Numbered from the stretch's first letter, positions 24,506-32,203 are shown. The stretch is 64,000 nucleotides of DNA from Mycolicibacter sp. MU0102 (GCF_963378105.1 NZ_OY726398.1:806001-870000), one strand, 5' to 3'. Program-made: numbers and translations. The notes: a model not told the origin generated them from the sequence alone.

Positions 24506-26827
24506 CTAGTGCGCTGCGTCGTCGTCGGGGGCCGACGACACCGAGGTGATGCGGTGGATCGCGAAATCCTTCATCTGCCCCGACGTCGAATCGAACGCCA
24601 CCAGCCGCCCACCCAGCACCTGGGTGGGCGCCACTTCACGCTGGGTGGCCACCCCGGCGGCGTCGACGTAGCCGATCATCACCGTGGCCCGCTCCAGCGC
24701 CGCGCGCTTGAGCATGATCATCGCCGTCACCGGGTCCAGCCGGATGTTGTCGAACGGCGCCGACGTCACCGTGCGCAGGACCCGGACCAGCGCGGTCAGG
24801 CTGTCGTCACCAGGACCGGCGTGCTGCCGGTGCCCGCGGCGTTCCGCCGGGGTGTGCACCCGCATGCCGCGTGGCCGGATGTCGACGATCGTTCCGGTGG
24901 CATCCTCGGCGGCCGGGGCGAAACCGGCATCGCGCAGCGTCGCCAGCACATCGGCAAGCGGCGCCTGCGCCACCGCCACCGTCGGGGCCAGCATCCGCAG
25001 CCCCAGCGCCTCGGCGGCCGGAACGGCGACCGCCTGGGCCAGCAACGCGGGGTCCTCGCAGCGCACGAAGGAGGCCGCCAACCCGATCCGCAGCTGCCCG
25101 TGCCGGCGCGCGACGTCGTCGATCAGATAGCTGAGCCCCTGCGGCACCGGGGTCTTGGAGTGCTTCTCGAAGAACGCCCGCAGGCCGGCACCGGTACGGC
25201 CCACGTCCAAGGCGGACCGGATGGTCTGTTCGGACACCCGGTAAACCATTGCGGCGCCGGCCGATTCCACGGTCGCGACGACGGCCAACTCCTCGGCGAG
25301 GTCACGTTTCAGCGGCCCCGGCACCACCACGGTCAGGTCGGCCTGCACCAAGAAATGGTCGATCGGTTCGGGCAACGCCTTGGCCATCGCGGCCACCGCG
25401 GCGGCAACATCGGCATCGGAGGCAGCGCCGTCGGCGCCGGCGGCCAGCAGGAATCGTCCGGGGGTGCTGAGCGCGCCGCGGCCCAGCACGCCCAGGGCAT
25501 GCGCCTCGTCGAGCAGTTCGCCCACCGGGCCGGGCTGGAGCCGGTTGGCCCAGCGCGGCCGGCGCCAGATCAGCGCCTGCGACGCGGTCACCGTGTCGAC
25601 CCCGGCGCCCACGGGCAGCTCGGCGAGCATGCCCAGCAACAGCCGGCGATCCAGCGGGGCGGCGGTGGAGAACAGCGGGGTGGACAGCGCCGCCCGGGGT
25701 TTGCCGTCGGCGCCGCGGCTGCCGATCAGACCCGGCCGGGCTGGGAGATCCAGCCAGGTGGCTGCCAGCAGATGCCAGCGCTCCGCGGTGGACTGCTCGG
25801 CAAACCGGTCGGCGAGCACCGTCGGCGCCCAGTAGGGGCCGTCGGCATCGGGCCAGTCCCGTTGATCGACGCTCGCCGGGTCGGGAAAGTCGGCCGCGAT
25901 CAGCCGCGCGGTTGCGGCGACCTCCAGCAACAGGCCGAGCCGGATTTCGTCGACTCCGGTGGCTTTGGTCAGTCGCTTGACCTCGCGCACACCCAGGCCG
26001 CCGCTGCGCAGCTCGGGCACCGGCGTTTCACCCAGATTGGCGAGGATCACGTCGAGTTCGCGCAACACGTCGATCACCGCACCAGCGGCCGCCGCGTCGA
26101 CATCGGCCGCGGTGGTCTGCGACACCACCGGGTCGGGCTCGTGCAACGCGACCGGGCCGGGCTGCTCGCCCCGCAGTACCTGACCGACGAGCCGCGGCAG
26201 GATCACTGTCTCGTCGTCGACGCGACGCAGCAGTCCGGCTGCCAGCAGCCGCGGCACCGGACGCTCCGAGGGCGCGTCGGGGGCGGCATCGCGGGTGCGC
26301 CCGATCGGGGAGCCGGTCAGCAGCTTGTCCAGCAGGTCACGCTGCGGAGCGTCCAGATCGGCGATGGCTTCGACGATGTCGGCATCACCGTGCGCCGGAT
26401 CTTCTCGGGTCACCTGACCCGGATGCCAGGGCAGACCGGCGCCCGCCTCGGCGGCGATGCGCAGCACGCCGTCCGGTTCGGTCGAACCCCAACACAAGCC
26501 CCGCTCGATCAGATCGGTCAGTGCTGCGCTCACCGCGTCGGCGGGGGCGCGCTCCCCGAGCAGGTCCAGTAGGTCGGCGACCGGCACACCGCTGCCGTCG
26601 GCATGCAATTCCAGCAGCGCATCAAGGACGGCGAGCCGCAGGAAATCCAGCTCGTCGGTGGCGGCCCGAACCGACTGGCGGGCCTGGGCTCGCGCGGCCA
26701 AAGCGGCGATACTGCCCGGCGGGGGTTGGGCGAGGTCGGGCCGTAGCTTCAGAAGCCGGATCAGATCCTCGTCGGGCAGGTCGGCCAGCCACGACCCCAG
26801 TGGGACACCCCGGGCGCGTTCGGTCAT
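24506..26827 (-). CDS. Helicase-associated protein (Rv0862c homologue) with WYL-like C-terminus
   Basis: A 773-residue protein with no Walker motifs. The N-terminal ~120 residues (LGSWLADLPDEDLIRLLKLRPDL, FLRLAVLDALLEL) look like stacked winged helices. The centre (about 430-640) has more, including LIDDVARRHGQLRIGLAASFVRCEDP, as in the XPB_Ssl2 helicase-associated family. The last ~70 residues (ATVMIGYVDAAGVATQREV, then VLGGRLVAFDSTSGQMKDF, AIHRITSV) read like a WYL ligand-binding domain. It is read immediately before xpb, which suggests the products act together on DNA. Its own TACGCT lies 8 nt upstream of the ATG. Confidence 0.88.
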   Translation of the reverse strand: MTERARGVPLGSWLADLPDEDLIRLLKLRPDLAQPPPGSIAALAARAQARQSVRAATDELDFLRLAVLDALLELHADGSGVPVADLLDLLGERAPADAVSAALTDLIERGLCWGSTEPDGVLRIAAEAGAGLPWHPGQVTREDPAHGDADIVEAIADLDAPQRDLLDKLLTGSPIGRTRDAAPDAPSERPVPRLLAAGLLRRVDDETVILPRLVGQVLRGEQPGPVALHEPDPVVSQTTAADVDAAAAGAVIDVLRELDVILANLGETPVPELRSGGLGVREVKRLTKATGVDEIRLGLLLEVAATARLIAADFPDPASVDQRDWPDADGPYWAPTVLADRFAEQSTAERWHLLAATWLDLPARPGLIGSRGADGKPRAALSTPLFSTAAPLDRRLLLGMLAELPVGAGVDTVTASQALIWRRPRWANRLQPGPVGELLDEAHALGVLGRGALSTPGRFLLAAGADGAASDADVAAAVAAMAKALPEPIDHFLVQADLTVVVPGPLKRDLAEELAVVATVESAGAAMVYRVSEQTIRSALDVGRTGAGLRAFFEKHSKTPVPQGLSYLIDDVARRHGQLRIGLAASFVRCEDPALLAQAVAVPAAEALGLRMLAPTVAVAQAPLADVLATLRDAGFAPAAEDATGTIVDIRPRGMRVHTPAERRGHRQHAGPGDDSLTALVRVLRTVTSAPFDNIRLDPVTAMIMLKRAALERATVMIGYVDAAGVATQREVAPTQVLGGRLVAFDSTSGQMKDFAIHRITSVSSAPDDDAAH

Positions 26828-26835
26828 CGACGACC

Positions 26836-26841
26836 AGCGTA
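26836..26841 (-). promoter_or_regulatory. Leaderless -10 of the helicase-associated gene
   Basis: On the minus strand TACGCT lies 8 nt before the ATG at 26827. Confidence 0.5.
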
Positions 26842-26889
26842 AGGCCCAACCGGTGAACGTCGTCGATCGCGACCTGTCAGAATGGTCCC

Positions 26890-27078
26890 GTGGCTGGAAA
26901 CCAGGACAACAAGAACCGGTACGTCGACAACGGTTGGCCGAAGACCGACGGCGAACCCGCTGTCAGCGAGCTGCGCACCGATCGGACTGGCGCACTGTCG
27001 CCGTTCGGGGACCTCGTGTTCCCGCTGCCGTCCGACGAGCTGCCCTACGTGCATCCGGTCACCGTCGTCAACCGGTAG
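26890..27078 (+). CDS. Small hydrophilic protein (Rv0863 homologue)
   Basis: A 62-residue protein starting at GTG 26890: MAGNQDNKNRYVDNGWPK at the front, a Pro-rich end (DLVFPLPSDELPYVHPV). No signal peptide, membrane segment or known motif. It sits between the helicase-associated gene (divergent) and moaC, the place of Rv0863. Function unknown. CAGAAT 6 nt before the start may be a weak leaderless -10. Confidence 0.78.
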   Translation: MAGNQDNKNRYVDNGWPKTDGEPAVSELRTDRTGALSPFGDLVFPLPSDELPYVHPVTVVNR

Positions 27079-27088
27079 CGGTGACGCC

Positions 27089-27562
27089 ATGACCGGGCCG
27101 CTCTCACACCTCGACGACCGGGGTGCGGCCCACATGGTCGACGTCAGCGCGAAGGCGACCACCAAGCGTGTCGCGGTCGCCGGCGGTGTGCTGCGCACCA
27201 CCGCCGAAGTGATCCAGCTGATCTCGGCCGGCGGACTGCCCAAGGGCGACGCGCTGGCCACCGCACGGGTGGCCGGCATCATGGCCGCGAAACGCACCAG
27301 CGATCTGGTCCCGCTCTGCCACCAACTGGCTCTGACCGGAGTCGACGTGGACTTCACCATCGGCGAATCCCAGATCGACATCACAGCCTCCGTACGCACC
27401 ACCGACCGCACTGGGGTCGAGATGGAAGCGCTGACCGCGGTCAGCGTGGCGGCTCTGACCCTCTACGACATGATCAAGGCCGTGGACCGCGCCGCCGTCA
27501 TCGACGACATCCGGGTGCTGAGCAAGGACGGCGGCCGTACCGGGTCCTGGGAGCGCTCGTGA
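27089..27562 (+). CDS. moaC: Cyclic pyranopterin monophosphate synthase MoaC
   Basis: A 157-residue MoaC, the normal length. It completes the first step of molybdenum cofactor synthesis with MoaA by converting the MoaA product to cyclic pyranopterin monophosphate. Diagnostic stretches are MVDVSAKATTKRVAVAGG, AKRTSDLVPLCHQLALTGVD (catalytic region) and TGVEMEALTAVSVAALTLYDM, with AVDRAAVIDDIRVLSKDGG at the end, whose Lys residues are conserved. ATG 27089 is the correct start; a longer frame would cover the Rv0863 gene. It overlaps mog by GTGA and is the first gene of moaC-mog-moaE. Confidence 0.96.
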   Translation: MTGPLSHLDDRGAAHMVDVSAKATTKRVAVAGGVLRTTAEVIQLISAGGLPKGDALATARVAGIMAAKRTSDLVPLCHQLALTGVDVDFTIGESQIDITASVRTTDRTGVEMEALTAVSVAALTLYDMIKAVDRAAVIDDIRVLSKDGGRTGSWERS

Positions 27563-28038
27563 GCGCTCGGACCGCCCGAATCATCATCGCGTCCACCCGA
27601 GCGTCGTCTGGGGTGTACACCGACCGCACCGGCCCGATCATCGCCGACTGGCTGGCGCAGCGCGGCTTCGCCGAGGCGCAGCCGGAGGTCGTGGCTGACG
27701 GTGAGCCGGTCGGTGCCGCCCTGCGCGGCGCGGTGGCCGACGGGGTGGACGTGATCATCACCTCCGGGGGAACCGGCATTTCTCCGACCGACGACACCCC
27801 GGCGCAGACGCTCACCGTGCTCGATTACGAGATCCCCGGCCTGGCCGATGCCATCCGCCGGTCCGGGCTGCCGAAGGTGCCGACCTCGGTGCTGTCTCGT
27901 GGCGTGTGCGGGGTGGCCGGCCGCAGCCTGGTTGTCAACCTGCCCGGTTCGTCCGGTGGGGTGCGCGACGGGCTGGGCGTGCTTGCCGACGTCTTGGATC
28001 ACGCCTTGGACCAGCTCGCCGGTGGAGACCACCGGTGA
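27559..28038 (+). CDS. mog: Molybdopterin adenylyltransferase-type protein (Mog/MoaB)
   Basis: A 159-residue MoCF-biosynthesis protein that binds molybdopterin and activates it with ATP. TSGGTGISPTDDTPAQTL is the hallmark loop with the catalytic Asp, preceded by GVDVIITS; SVLSRGVCGVAGRSLVVNLPGSSGGVRDG follows. The GTG start lies in the moaC stop overlap, and the gene overlaps moaE the same way. The organism splits its cofactor genes: moaC-mog-moaE here, moaD-moaA beyond rpfA on the other strand. Confidence 0.95.
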   Translation: MSARTARIIIASTRASSGVYTDRTGPIIADWLAQRGFAEAQPEVVADGEPVGAALRGAVADGVDVIITSGGTGISPTDDTPAQTLTVLDYEIPGLADAIRRSGLPKVPTSVLSRGVCGVAGRSLVVNLPGSSGGVRDGLGVLADVLDHALDQLAGGDHR

Positions 28039-28472
28039 CGGCCCCCGGCCCGCTGATCCTGCGGGCCGCCATCACCGAGCAGCCCATCGTGCTGTCCGAG
28101 CACGAGGAGCTGGTGGGCCATCGCGCCGCCGGAGCGATCGTGGGATTCGTCGGCATGATCCGCGACCACGACCACGGGCAACAGGTGCGGCGGCTGGAGT
28201 ACTCCGCGCACCCGTCGGCGCAGCAGGTGATGGCCGAAGTGCTGGCCGAGGTGGCCGAGCAGGCCGTCGGGGTCCGCGCGTTGGCCGCCAGCCACCGGAT
28301 CGGTGTGCTGCACATCGGTGACGCCGCTCTGGTGGCCGCCGTGGCGGCCGATCACCGCCGGGAGGCCTTCGAGGCCTGCGCGCTGCTCGTCGACACCATC
28401 AAGGAGCGGCTGCCGGTGTGGAAGCACCAGTTCTTCGCCGACGACACCGAGGAGTGGGTCGGCTCGGCCTGA
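28035..28472 (+). CDS. moaE: Molybdopterin synthase large subunit MoaE
   Basis: A 145-residue MoaE. With MoaD it puts two sulphurs into cyclic pyranopterin monophosphate. Signature regions are GAIVGFVGMIRDHDHGQQVRRLEYSAHP and SHRIGVLHIGDAALVAAVAADHR; the catalytic Lys region is IKERLPVWKHQFF. The GTG at 28035 overlaps the mog stop. A 15-bp-stem bidirectional terminator follows 16 bp after the stop. Confidence 0.95.
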   Translation: MTAPGPLILRAAITEQPIVLSEHEELVGHRAAGAIVGFVGMIRDHDHGQQVRRLEYSAHPSAQQVMAEVLAEVAEQAVGVRALAASHRIGVLHIGDAALVAAVAADHRREAFEACALLVDTIKERLPVWKHQFFADDTEEWVGSA

Positions 28473-28488
28473 TGGCCGCGTGGACACA

Positions 28489-28522
28489 AAAAACGGGGGC
28501 CGGTGATCCGGCCCCCGTTTTT
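28489..28522. terminator. Bidirectional intrinsic terminator between moaE and rpfA
   Basis: Arms 28489-28503 and 28508-28522 pair over 15 bp with a TGAT loop; A and T runs at the two ends make it work on both strands. It lies between the convergent genes moaE and rpfA. Confidence 0.95.
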
Positions 28523-28537
28523 CGTAGGAGTTTGTTA

Positions 28538-29476
28538 CTACATAACCCGGCTGGGCTGCAGCGCGAACGCGTCCAGCGCGTCGTTGCCGCTGATGTTTTC
28601 CGATCGAACGGCCTGCCACAGCTGCTGGTGGAAGCCGACCGAGACCGCTTCCTGGCGGTTGCCGTCCTGAGCGGGAGCCGGAGGGACCTCGTCGCCGGGC
28701 GCCGGGGCCTCGGGTGCCGGAGCCTCCGGGTTCCACCAAGGCGCGGGCGCCTCGGGGGCCGGTGGCGGGACATCCTCGGCGATCGGGGCCGGGGCCTCGG
28801 GTGCCGGAGCCTCGGGGGCCGGGGCTTCCGGAGCGGGTGCCTCGGGAGCCGGCGGCAGGTCCTCGGCGATCGGGGCCGGAGCCTCGGGTGCCGGGGCCTC
28901 GGGGGCCGGAGCCTCGGGGAACCAGCCGGCGGGAGCCGCCGGTGCGGCGCCTTCGGCGGGAGCCGGAGCCTCGGGGGCCGGAGCCCACCACGGTGCGGGC
29001 TCGGGAGCGGGCGGGGGAGCCATCGGGTTGTCCATGGCGACGGTCTCGCCATTGACGTCCGGGTTGTCGATCGGGGCGTCGGCCGGCGGCGCTGCCGGAA
29101 CCTCGCGCTGCGATGCGCCGGACAGCCCGCGGCCGCAGACCGGCCAGGCGCCACGGCCTTGCGTTGCCAGCACGTGCTCAGCGACCGCGATCTGCTGTTC
29201 GCGGCTGGCCAGGTGTGCCGACGGGGCGTACTTGCCACCACCGTGCGAGCTCCAGGTGCTCGGCGAGAACTGCAGCCCGCCCTGGTAGCCGTTACCGGTG
29301 TTGATGCCCCAGTTGTTGCCGGATTCGCACCGGGCTACGTGGTCCCATTCGTCATCGGTAGCCGCGGCTGCGGTCCCGGCGAGGGCCAGGCTGCCGCCAC
29401 CGAGCACAGCTCCGGTGAAGGCGATTTTGGCGATGTTGACGTTCGATTGGGTGGGCTTGCGATGCCGTCCACTCAT
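28538..29476 (-). CDS. rpfA: Resuscitation-promoting factor RpfA
   Basis: A 312-residue exported cell-wall lytic protein. A signal peptide ends near AGTAAAA (about 39). The Rpf lysozyme-like domain spans ~41-117 with catalytic E51 in ARCESGNNWGIN and the paired Cys of WPVCGRG. Residues ~125-285 are a Pro/Ala/Glu-rich linker of EAPAPEAPAP-type repeats, and a short conserved tail (FHQQLWQAVRSENISGNDALDAF) closes it. Rpf proteins cleave peptidoglycan and wake dormant cells. Upstream control is rich: a c-di-AMP riboswitch in the leader and a CRP-like box. GAGAGGA upstream is a ribosome site. Confidence 0.96.
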   Translation of the reverse strand: MSGRHRKPTQSNVNIAKIAFTGAVLGGGSLALAGTAAAATDDEWDHVARCESGNNWGINTGNGYQGGLQFSPSTWSSHGGGKYAPSAHLASREQQIAVAEHVLATQGRGAWPVCGRGLSGASQREVPAAPPADAPIDNPDVNGETVAMDNPMAPPPAPEPAPWWAPAPEAPAPAEGAAPAAPAGWFPEAPAPEAPAPEAPAPIAEDLPPAPEAPAPEAPAPEAPAPEAPAPIAEDVPPPAPEAPAPWWNPEAPAPEAPAPGDEVPPAPAQDGNRQEAVSVGFHQQLWQAVRSENISGNDALDAFALQPSRVM

Positions 29477-29500
29477 ACGGTGGTGAATTCCTCTCTGTCT

Positions 29501-29695
29501 ACGCCTGCGAGGTCAGCGTCGGGTTCGGACAGGGGGGACTGCCCGGCCTTGATGCAACAGTGCGTCGTCGGCTTCACCCCGAGAGGCCGGTTAAGGCCTC
29601 AGGGCCGCTCTCGGCGGACCCGGTGGGTCCCCCGCCTCCATCCATCAGGTATTTGTGGTTTTCCTCGCCCGTTGGATGGAGCTCGGCGCTACGGG
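29501..29695 (-). promoter_or_regulatory. ydaO-type c-di-AMP riboswitch in the rpfA leader
   Basis: On the minus strand the leader contains GTAGCGCCGAGCTC, then CGGGCGAGGAAAACCAC, then the conserved GGGGTGAAGCCG, and ends with CCGAACCCGACGCTGACCTC followed by GCAGGCGT. These are the signature blocks of the ydaO/yuaA class in the right order. Actinobacterial rpf and cell-wall hydrolase genes are known carriers. This class normally turns expression off at high c-di-AMP. The 5' boundary is approximate; an exact fold was not computed. Confidence 0.88.
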
Positions 29696-29891
29696 TGAAG
29701 AAAGGTGGATCGACCGGAAGATTTTCGATACACCCGGAGATGTACCGTAACCGCTCTTACCCGCTGAGTCACCCAGGACGCTCCCGGGTGTTTTCATCGC
29801 CGGTTCTTCTCAAACCACCAGGAACGGCCTGTGTTTGTGCAGGTCAAAGGCCACTCCATCAAGCTGTTGCCAGCTCGTAATCAATTCGTTA
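29696..29891. other. Upstream part of the rpfA control region, no gene seen
   Basis: Between the riboswitch and the CRP-like box there are ~195 bp without a convincing ORF on either strand. GGACGCTCCCGGGTGTTTT near 29778 contains a short T run, but its stem is imperfect. The rpfA promoter must lie here; TACGGT near 29745 (minus strand) is a candidate -10 but was not confirmed. Confidence 0.4.
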
Positions 29892-29907
29892 TGTGACGTA
29901 GATCATG
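29892..29907. promoter_or_regulatory. CRP-like (Rv3676 type) binding site upstream of rpfA
   Basis: TGTGA-CGTAGA-TCATG matches the TGTGA-N6-TCACA consensus at 8 of 10 positions with correct spacing. In M. tuberculosis rpfA is a known direct target of the CRP protein Rv3676. The site is about 200 bp upstream of the riboswitch. Confidence 0.6.
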
Positions 29908-29913
29908 CTCAAT

Positions 29914-30026
29914 CGCCGGGTTTGATGCCGGCGGTCCAGCTTCGTCTCTCCTTCGTCGAGGCTCGCTAACCGCCGGGTTTGATTCGGCGGTCCAGCTTCG
30001 TCTCTCCTTCGTCGAGGCTCGCTAAC
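29914..30026. repeat. Tandem duplication of a ~57-bp unit at the 3' end of moaD
   Basis: Unit 1 (29914-29970, 57 bp) and unit 2 (29971-30026, 56 bp) are identical apart from a one-base deletion and one neighbouring change (GATGCC versus GATTC). Unit 2 ends on the moaD stop codon. The unit boundary carries ACCGCCG-N9-CGGCGGT, a hairpin that can act after moaD. Confidence 0.9.
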
Positions 30027-30303
30027 CGCCGGCGAATGGCGGCAGGATGTCGACCGTTTCGCCGGGCTGCAATGCCGCCTCGTGGTCGCGCACCGCGACC
30101 CCGTCGCGCAAGTAGGAGCACCGGCTCAGCACCGCCGCCAGTCGCTCATTGCGGGCGCCGAGGGCCTGCGCCAAGGCGGCCACTCCGCCCCCGGCAGGCA
30201 CACTGACGTTCTCGGAATCGGCTCCGGCCGCGGCCCGTGCTGCAGCGAAGTAGCGGACCGTCACCGCGACGCCGGTATCGGTGGCGTCGGTCTGATGGGT
30301 CAT
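30022..30303 (-). CDS. moaD: Molybdopterin synthase sulphur-carrier subunit MoaD
   Basis: A 93-residue ubiquitin-like protein ending in the obligatory Gly-Gly (ILPPFAGG) that is thiocarboxylated to carry sulphur to MoaE. VTVRYFAAARAAAGADSENVSV is the first beta-grasp hairpin; ALGARNERLAAVLSRCSYLRDG and LQPGETVDILPP complete the fold. It lies 3 bp downstream of moaA. The stop codon is part of the tandem 57-bp duplication that follows. Confidence 0.95.
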   Translation of the reverse strand: MTHQTDATDTGVAVTVRYFAAARAAAGADSENVSVPAGGGVAALAQALGARNERLAAVLSRCSYLRDGVAVRDHEAALQPGETVDILPPFAGG

Positions 30304-30306
30304 GGA

Positions 30307-31446
30307 TCAGCCGCCGATCGCGCTCATCGGGCGGTCCGGCTGGATGAAATCCGGATCGTTGATGCCATGGCCGGCCTTCTTGGTCCACATCGCGGCCCGC
30401 CACGCCTGCTCGATGGCGTCGTCGTCGGAACCGTCTCGCAGTAAGGCGCGCAGGTCGTACTCCTCGGCGGCGAACAGGCAGTTGCGAATCTGGCCGTCGG
30501 CGGTGAGCCGCGTCCGGTCGCAGTCTCCGCAGAACGGCCGCGATACCGATGCGATGATCCCGAACGTGCCCGCCGGTGTCTCCGGGCCCTCGTCGACCAG
30601 CCAGAGTTCGGCCGGCGCGGAACCGCGCGGTTTCGGATCGGGCCGCAGGGTGAACTGGGCCTGCACCGTCTCCAGCAGTTGCTCGACGCTGAGCCCGGCG
30701 TCACGGTTCCAGTTGTGGTCGGCGTCCAACGGCATCATTTCGATCACCCGCAGGTGATAGCCGTGCAATAGGCAGAAGCGCAGCAGGTGGATGATGTCGT
30801 CGCCGGTGATCTTGGGATCGAGCACGGCATTGACCTTGATCGGCCGCATCCCGGCCTGCGCGGCCGCGTCCAGGCCGGCGAGGACGTCGGGCAGGCGGTC
30901 ACGCCGGGTGATCTCGGCGAAGTGGGCGCGGTCGACGGTGTCCAGCGACACGTTGATGCGGTCCAGCCCGGCCGCCACCAGGGCGCCGGCCCGGCGCGCC
31001 AGGCCCAGGCCGTTGGTGGTCAACGCGATCTCGGGCCGCGGGCGCAGGGCCGCGGCGCCGGCCACCACGCCTTCGAGATGGCGGGCCAGCAGCGGCTCGC
31101 CCCCGGTGAACCGGATGTCGGTGATGCCAAGTCGGTCGACGCCGATGCGCATCAGCCGAATCAGCTCATCGTCGCTCAGCAGGTGTTGGCTGGGAATCCA
31201 GTCCAGTCCCTCGGCCGGCATGCAATAGGTACAGCGCAGGTTGCAGCGGTCGGTCAGGGATATCCGCAGATCGGTGTGCACTCGCCCGAAGGTGTCCACC
31301 AGCGGCCCGGTGGTCGGCATCTGCGTGCCGACGGCACGTTCCACGGCTTCGTGGAAGGCGGCCTTCCGGGCCGCGTCCTGGTGGTCTGCGCCGGCAGCAT
31401 CCGCATGCGGTGGCGGAGTGCCCAGACCCGCTTGCCTCAACGTCAT
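30307..31446 (-). CDS. moaA: GTP 3',8-cyclase MoaA
   Basis: A 379-residue radical SAM enzyme that converts GTP to the first pterin intermediate. The SAM 4Fe-4S cluster Cys are C68, C72 and C75 (RCNLRCTYC); FTGGEPLL follows. The second cluster is in CGDCDRTRLTADGQIRNC, and the activity-critical C-terminal Gly-Gly is present (MSAIGG). The first ~45 residues are a variable extension, also seen in Rv0869c. It heads the moaA-moaD pair, divergent from cspB. Its 5' region contains a strongly structured leader. Confidence 0.95.
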   Translation of the reverse strand: MTLRQAGLGTPPPHADAAGADHQDAARKAAFHEAVERAVGTQMPTTGPLVDTFGRVHTDLRISLTDRCNLRCTYCMPAEGLDWIPSQHLLSDDELIRLMRIGVDRLGITDIRFTGGEPLLARHLEGVVAGAAALRPRPEIALTTNGLGLARRAGALVAAGLDRINVSLDTVDRAHFAEITRRDRLPDVLAGLDAAAQAGMRPIKVNAVLDPKITGDDIIHLLRFCLLHGYHLRVIEMMPLDADHNWNRDAGLSVEQLLETVQAQFTLRPDPKPRGSAPAELWLVDEGPETPAGTFGIIASVSRPFCGDCDRTRLTADGQIRNCLFAAEEYDLRALLRDGSDDDAIEQAWRAAMWTKKAGHGINDPDFIQPDRPMSAIGG

Positions 31447-31501
31447 ATCCGTATCCGATTCGGTCGGCCGGGGAGCGACCGCATCGACTTCGGTGTCCGG
31501 T

Positions 31502-31546
31502 CCTGGTCTCCTCCAGCGGCTGCACCAGCCTACCGAGGAAACCTGG
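31502..31546 (-). promoter_or_regulatory. Structured RNA leader upstream of moaA, possible metabolite-sensing element
   Basis: On the minus strand CCAGGTTTCCTC (31546-31535) pairs with GAGGAGACCAGG (31513-31502) at 10 of 12 positions and encloses an inner hairpin GGCTG-GTG-CAGCC. It is 55 nt from the moaA start. The position fits a molybdenum-cofactor riboswitch, but I could not match the class consensus by eye. Confidence 0.45.
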
Positions 31547-31587
31547 GTGTTTTGCGGGTCTGTGTCCTAGTAAGATCGGCTACTGAC

Positions 31588-31609
31588 GCGTCCTGCGCAG
31601 GCGGGACGC
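31588..31609 (+). promoter_or_regulatory. Hairpin in the cspB leader
   Basis: GCGTCC (31588-31593) pairs with GGACGC (31604-31609) around a 10-nt loop, about 50 nt before the cspB start. Cold-shock genes often have structured leaders. Confidence 0.4.
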
Positions 31610-31660
31610 TTCATTTATGTCCCCACGTACGTGACCAAGCAAGACAAGCAGGTGAGACCA

Positions 31661-32074
31661 GTGCCGACCGGCAAGGTGAAGTGGTACGACGCCGCGAAGG
31701 GCTTCGGCTTCCTGTCCCAGGAAGAAGGCGAGGACGTCTACGTCCGCGCCGCGGCCCTGCCGGACGGCGTAGAGGGTCTCAAGGCAGGCCAGAAGGTCGA
31801 ATTCGGCGTCGCCGCCGGACGTCGCGGGCCGCAGGCGCTGACGGTGAAGCTGATCGACCCCCCGCCGAGCCTGTCGCGGACACGCCGTGAGGCGGCGCCG
31901 GCTGTCGAGCACCGGCACACCCCCGACGAGCTGCACGGCATGGTCGAGGACATGATCACCCTGCTGGAAGGCACCGTGCAGCCGGAACTGCGCAAGGGCA
32001 AATACCCCGACCGCAAGACCGCTCGGCAGATCTCCGAGGTGGTCAAGGCCGTGGCCCGCGAGCTCGACGCCTGA
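31661..32074 (+). CDS. cspB: Cold-shock-domain protein CspB (Rv0871 type)
   Basis: A 137-residue protein: an N-terminal cold-shock domain (PTGKVKWYDAAKGFGFLSQ, EDVYVRAAAL, GQKVEFGVAAGRRGPQALTV) with RNP1- and RNP2-like motifs, then a mycobacteria-type C-terminal helical extension (HTPDELHGMVEDMITLLEGTV, RQISEVVKAVARELDA). The GTG at 31661 is chosen because cold-shock proteins start with MPTGKVKW and the resulting length is close to the Rv0871 length. A GTG at 31631 would add ten residues. Binds single-stranded RNA/DNA in the cytoplasm. Confidence 0.93.
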   Translation: MPTGKVKWYDAAKGFGFLSQEEGEDVYVRAAALPDGVEGLKAGQKVEFGVAAGRRGPQALTVKLIDPPPSLSRTRREAAPAVEHRHTPDELHGMVEDMITLLEGTVQPELRKGKYPDRKTARQISEVVKAVARELDA

Positions 32075-32164
32075 GCCCAGGCCGGTACTGGCGGTCCCAC
32101 CGCGGGTGGCGATCGTCGCTGACTGACTACTGAAAAGACAGCAGCGGCGGAGCGTCGCCCAGCC

Positions 32165-32178
32165 AACTGGTCTGACCA
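32165..32178. promoter_or_regulatory. FadR-like operator
   Basis: AACTGGTCTGACCA contains the palindrome TGGTC-T-GACCA and matches the left side of the E. coli FadR consensus AACTGGTCNGACCAGTT. It lies 25 bp before the TAGGGT -10 of the GntR gene, covering the -35 region. Confidence 0.7.
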
Positions 32179-32203
32179 CCGGACCTCCGGCCATTTTTCG
32201 TGT

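Noticed and set aside
24509..26572. 687-codon plus-strand frame opposite the helicase-associated gene
   Set aside because: Antisense shadow; composition is Gly/Arg/Gln/His-rich without any recognisable domain.
28538..29100. Repetitive GGGGCCGG-type DNA as a possible PE_PGRS or CRISPR locus
   Set aside because: It encodes the Pro/Ala/Glu linker of RpfA in frame; repeats are irregular and spacers absent.
28418..29698. 426-codon plus-strand frame opposite rpfA and its riboswitch
   Set aside because: The Gly/Arg repeats are the antisense of the Ala/Pro/Glu linker of RpfA.
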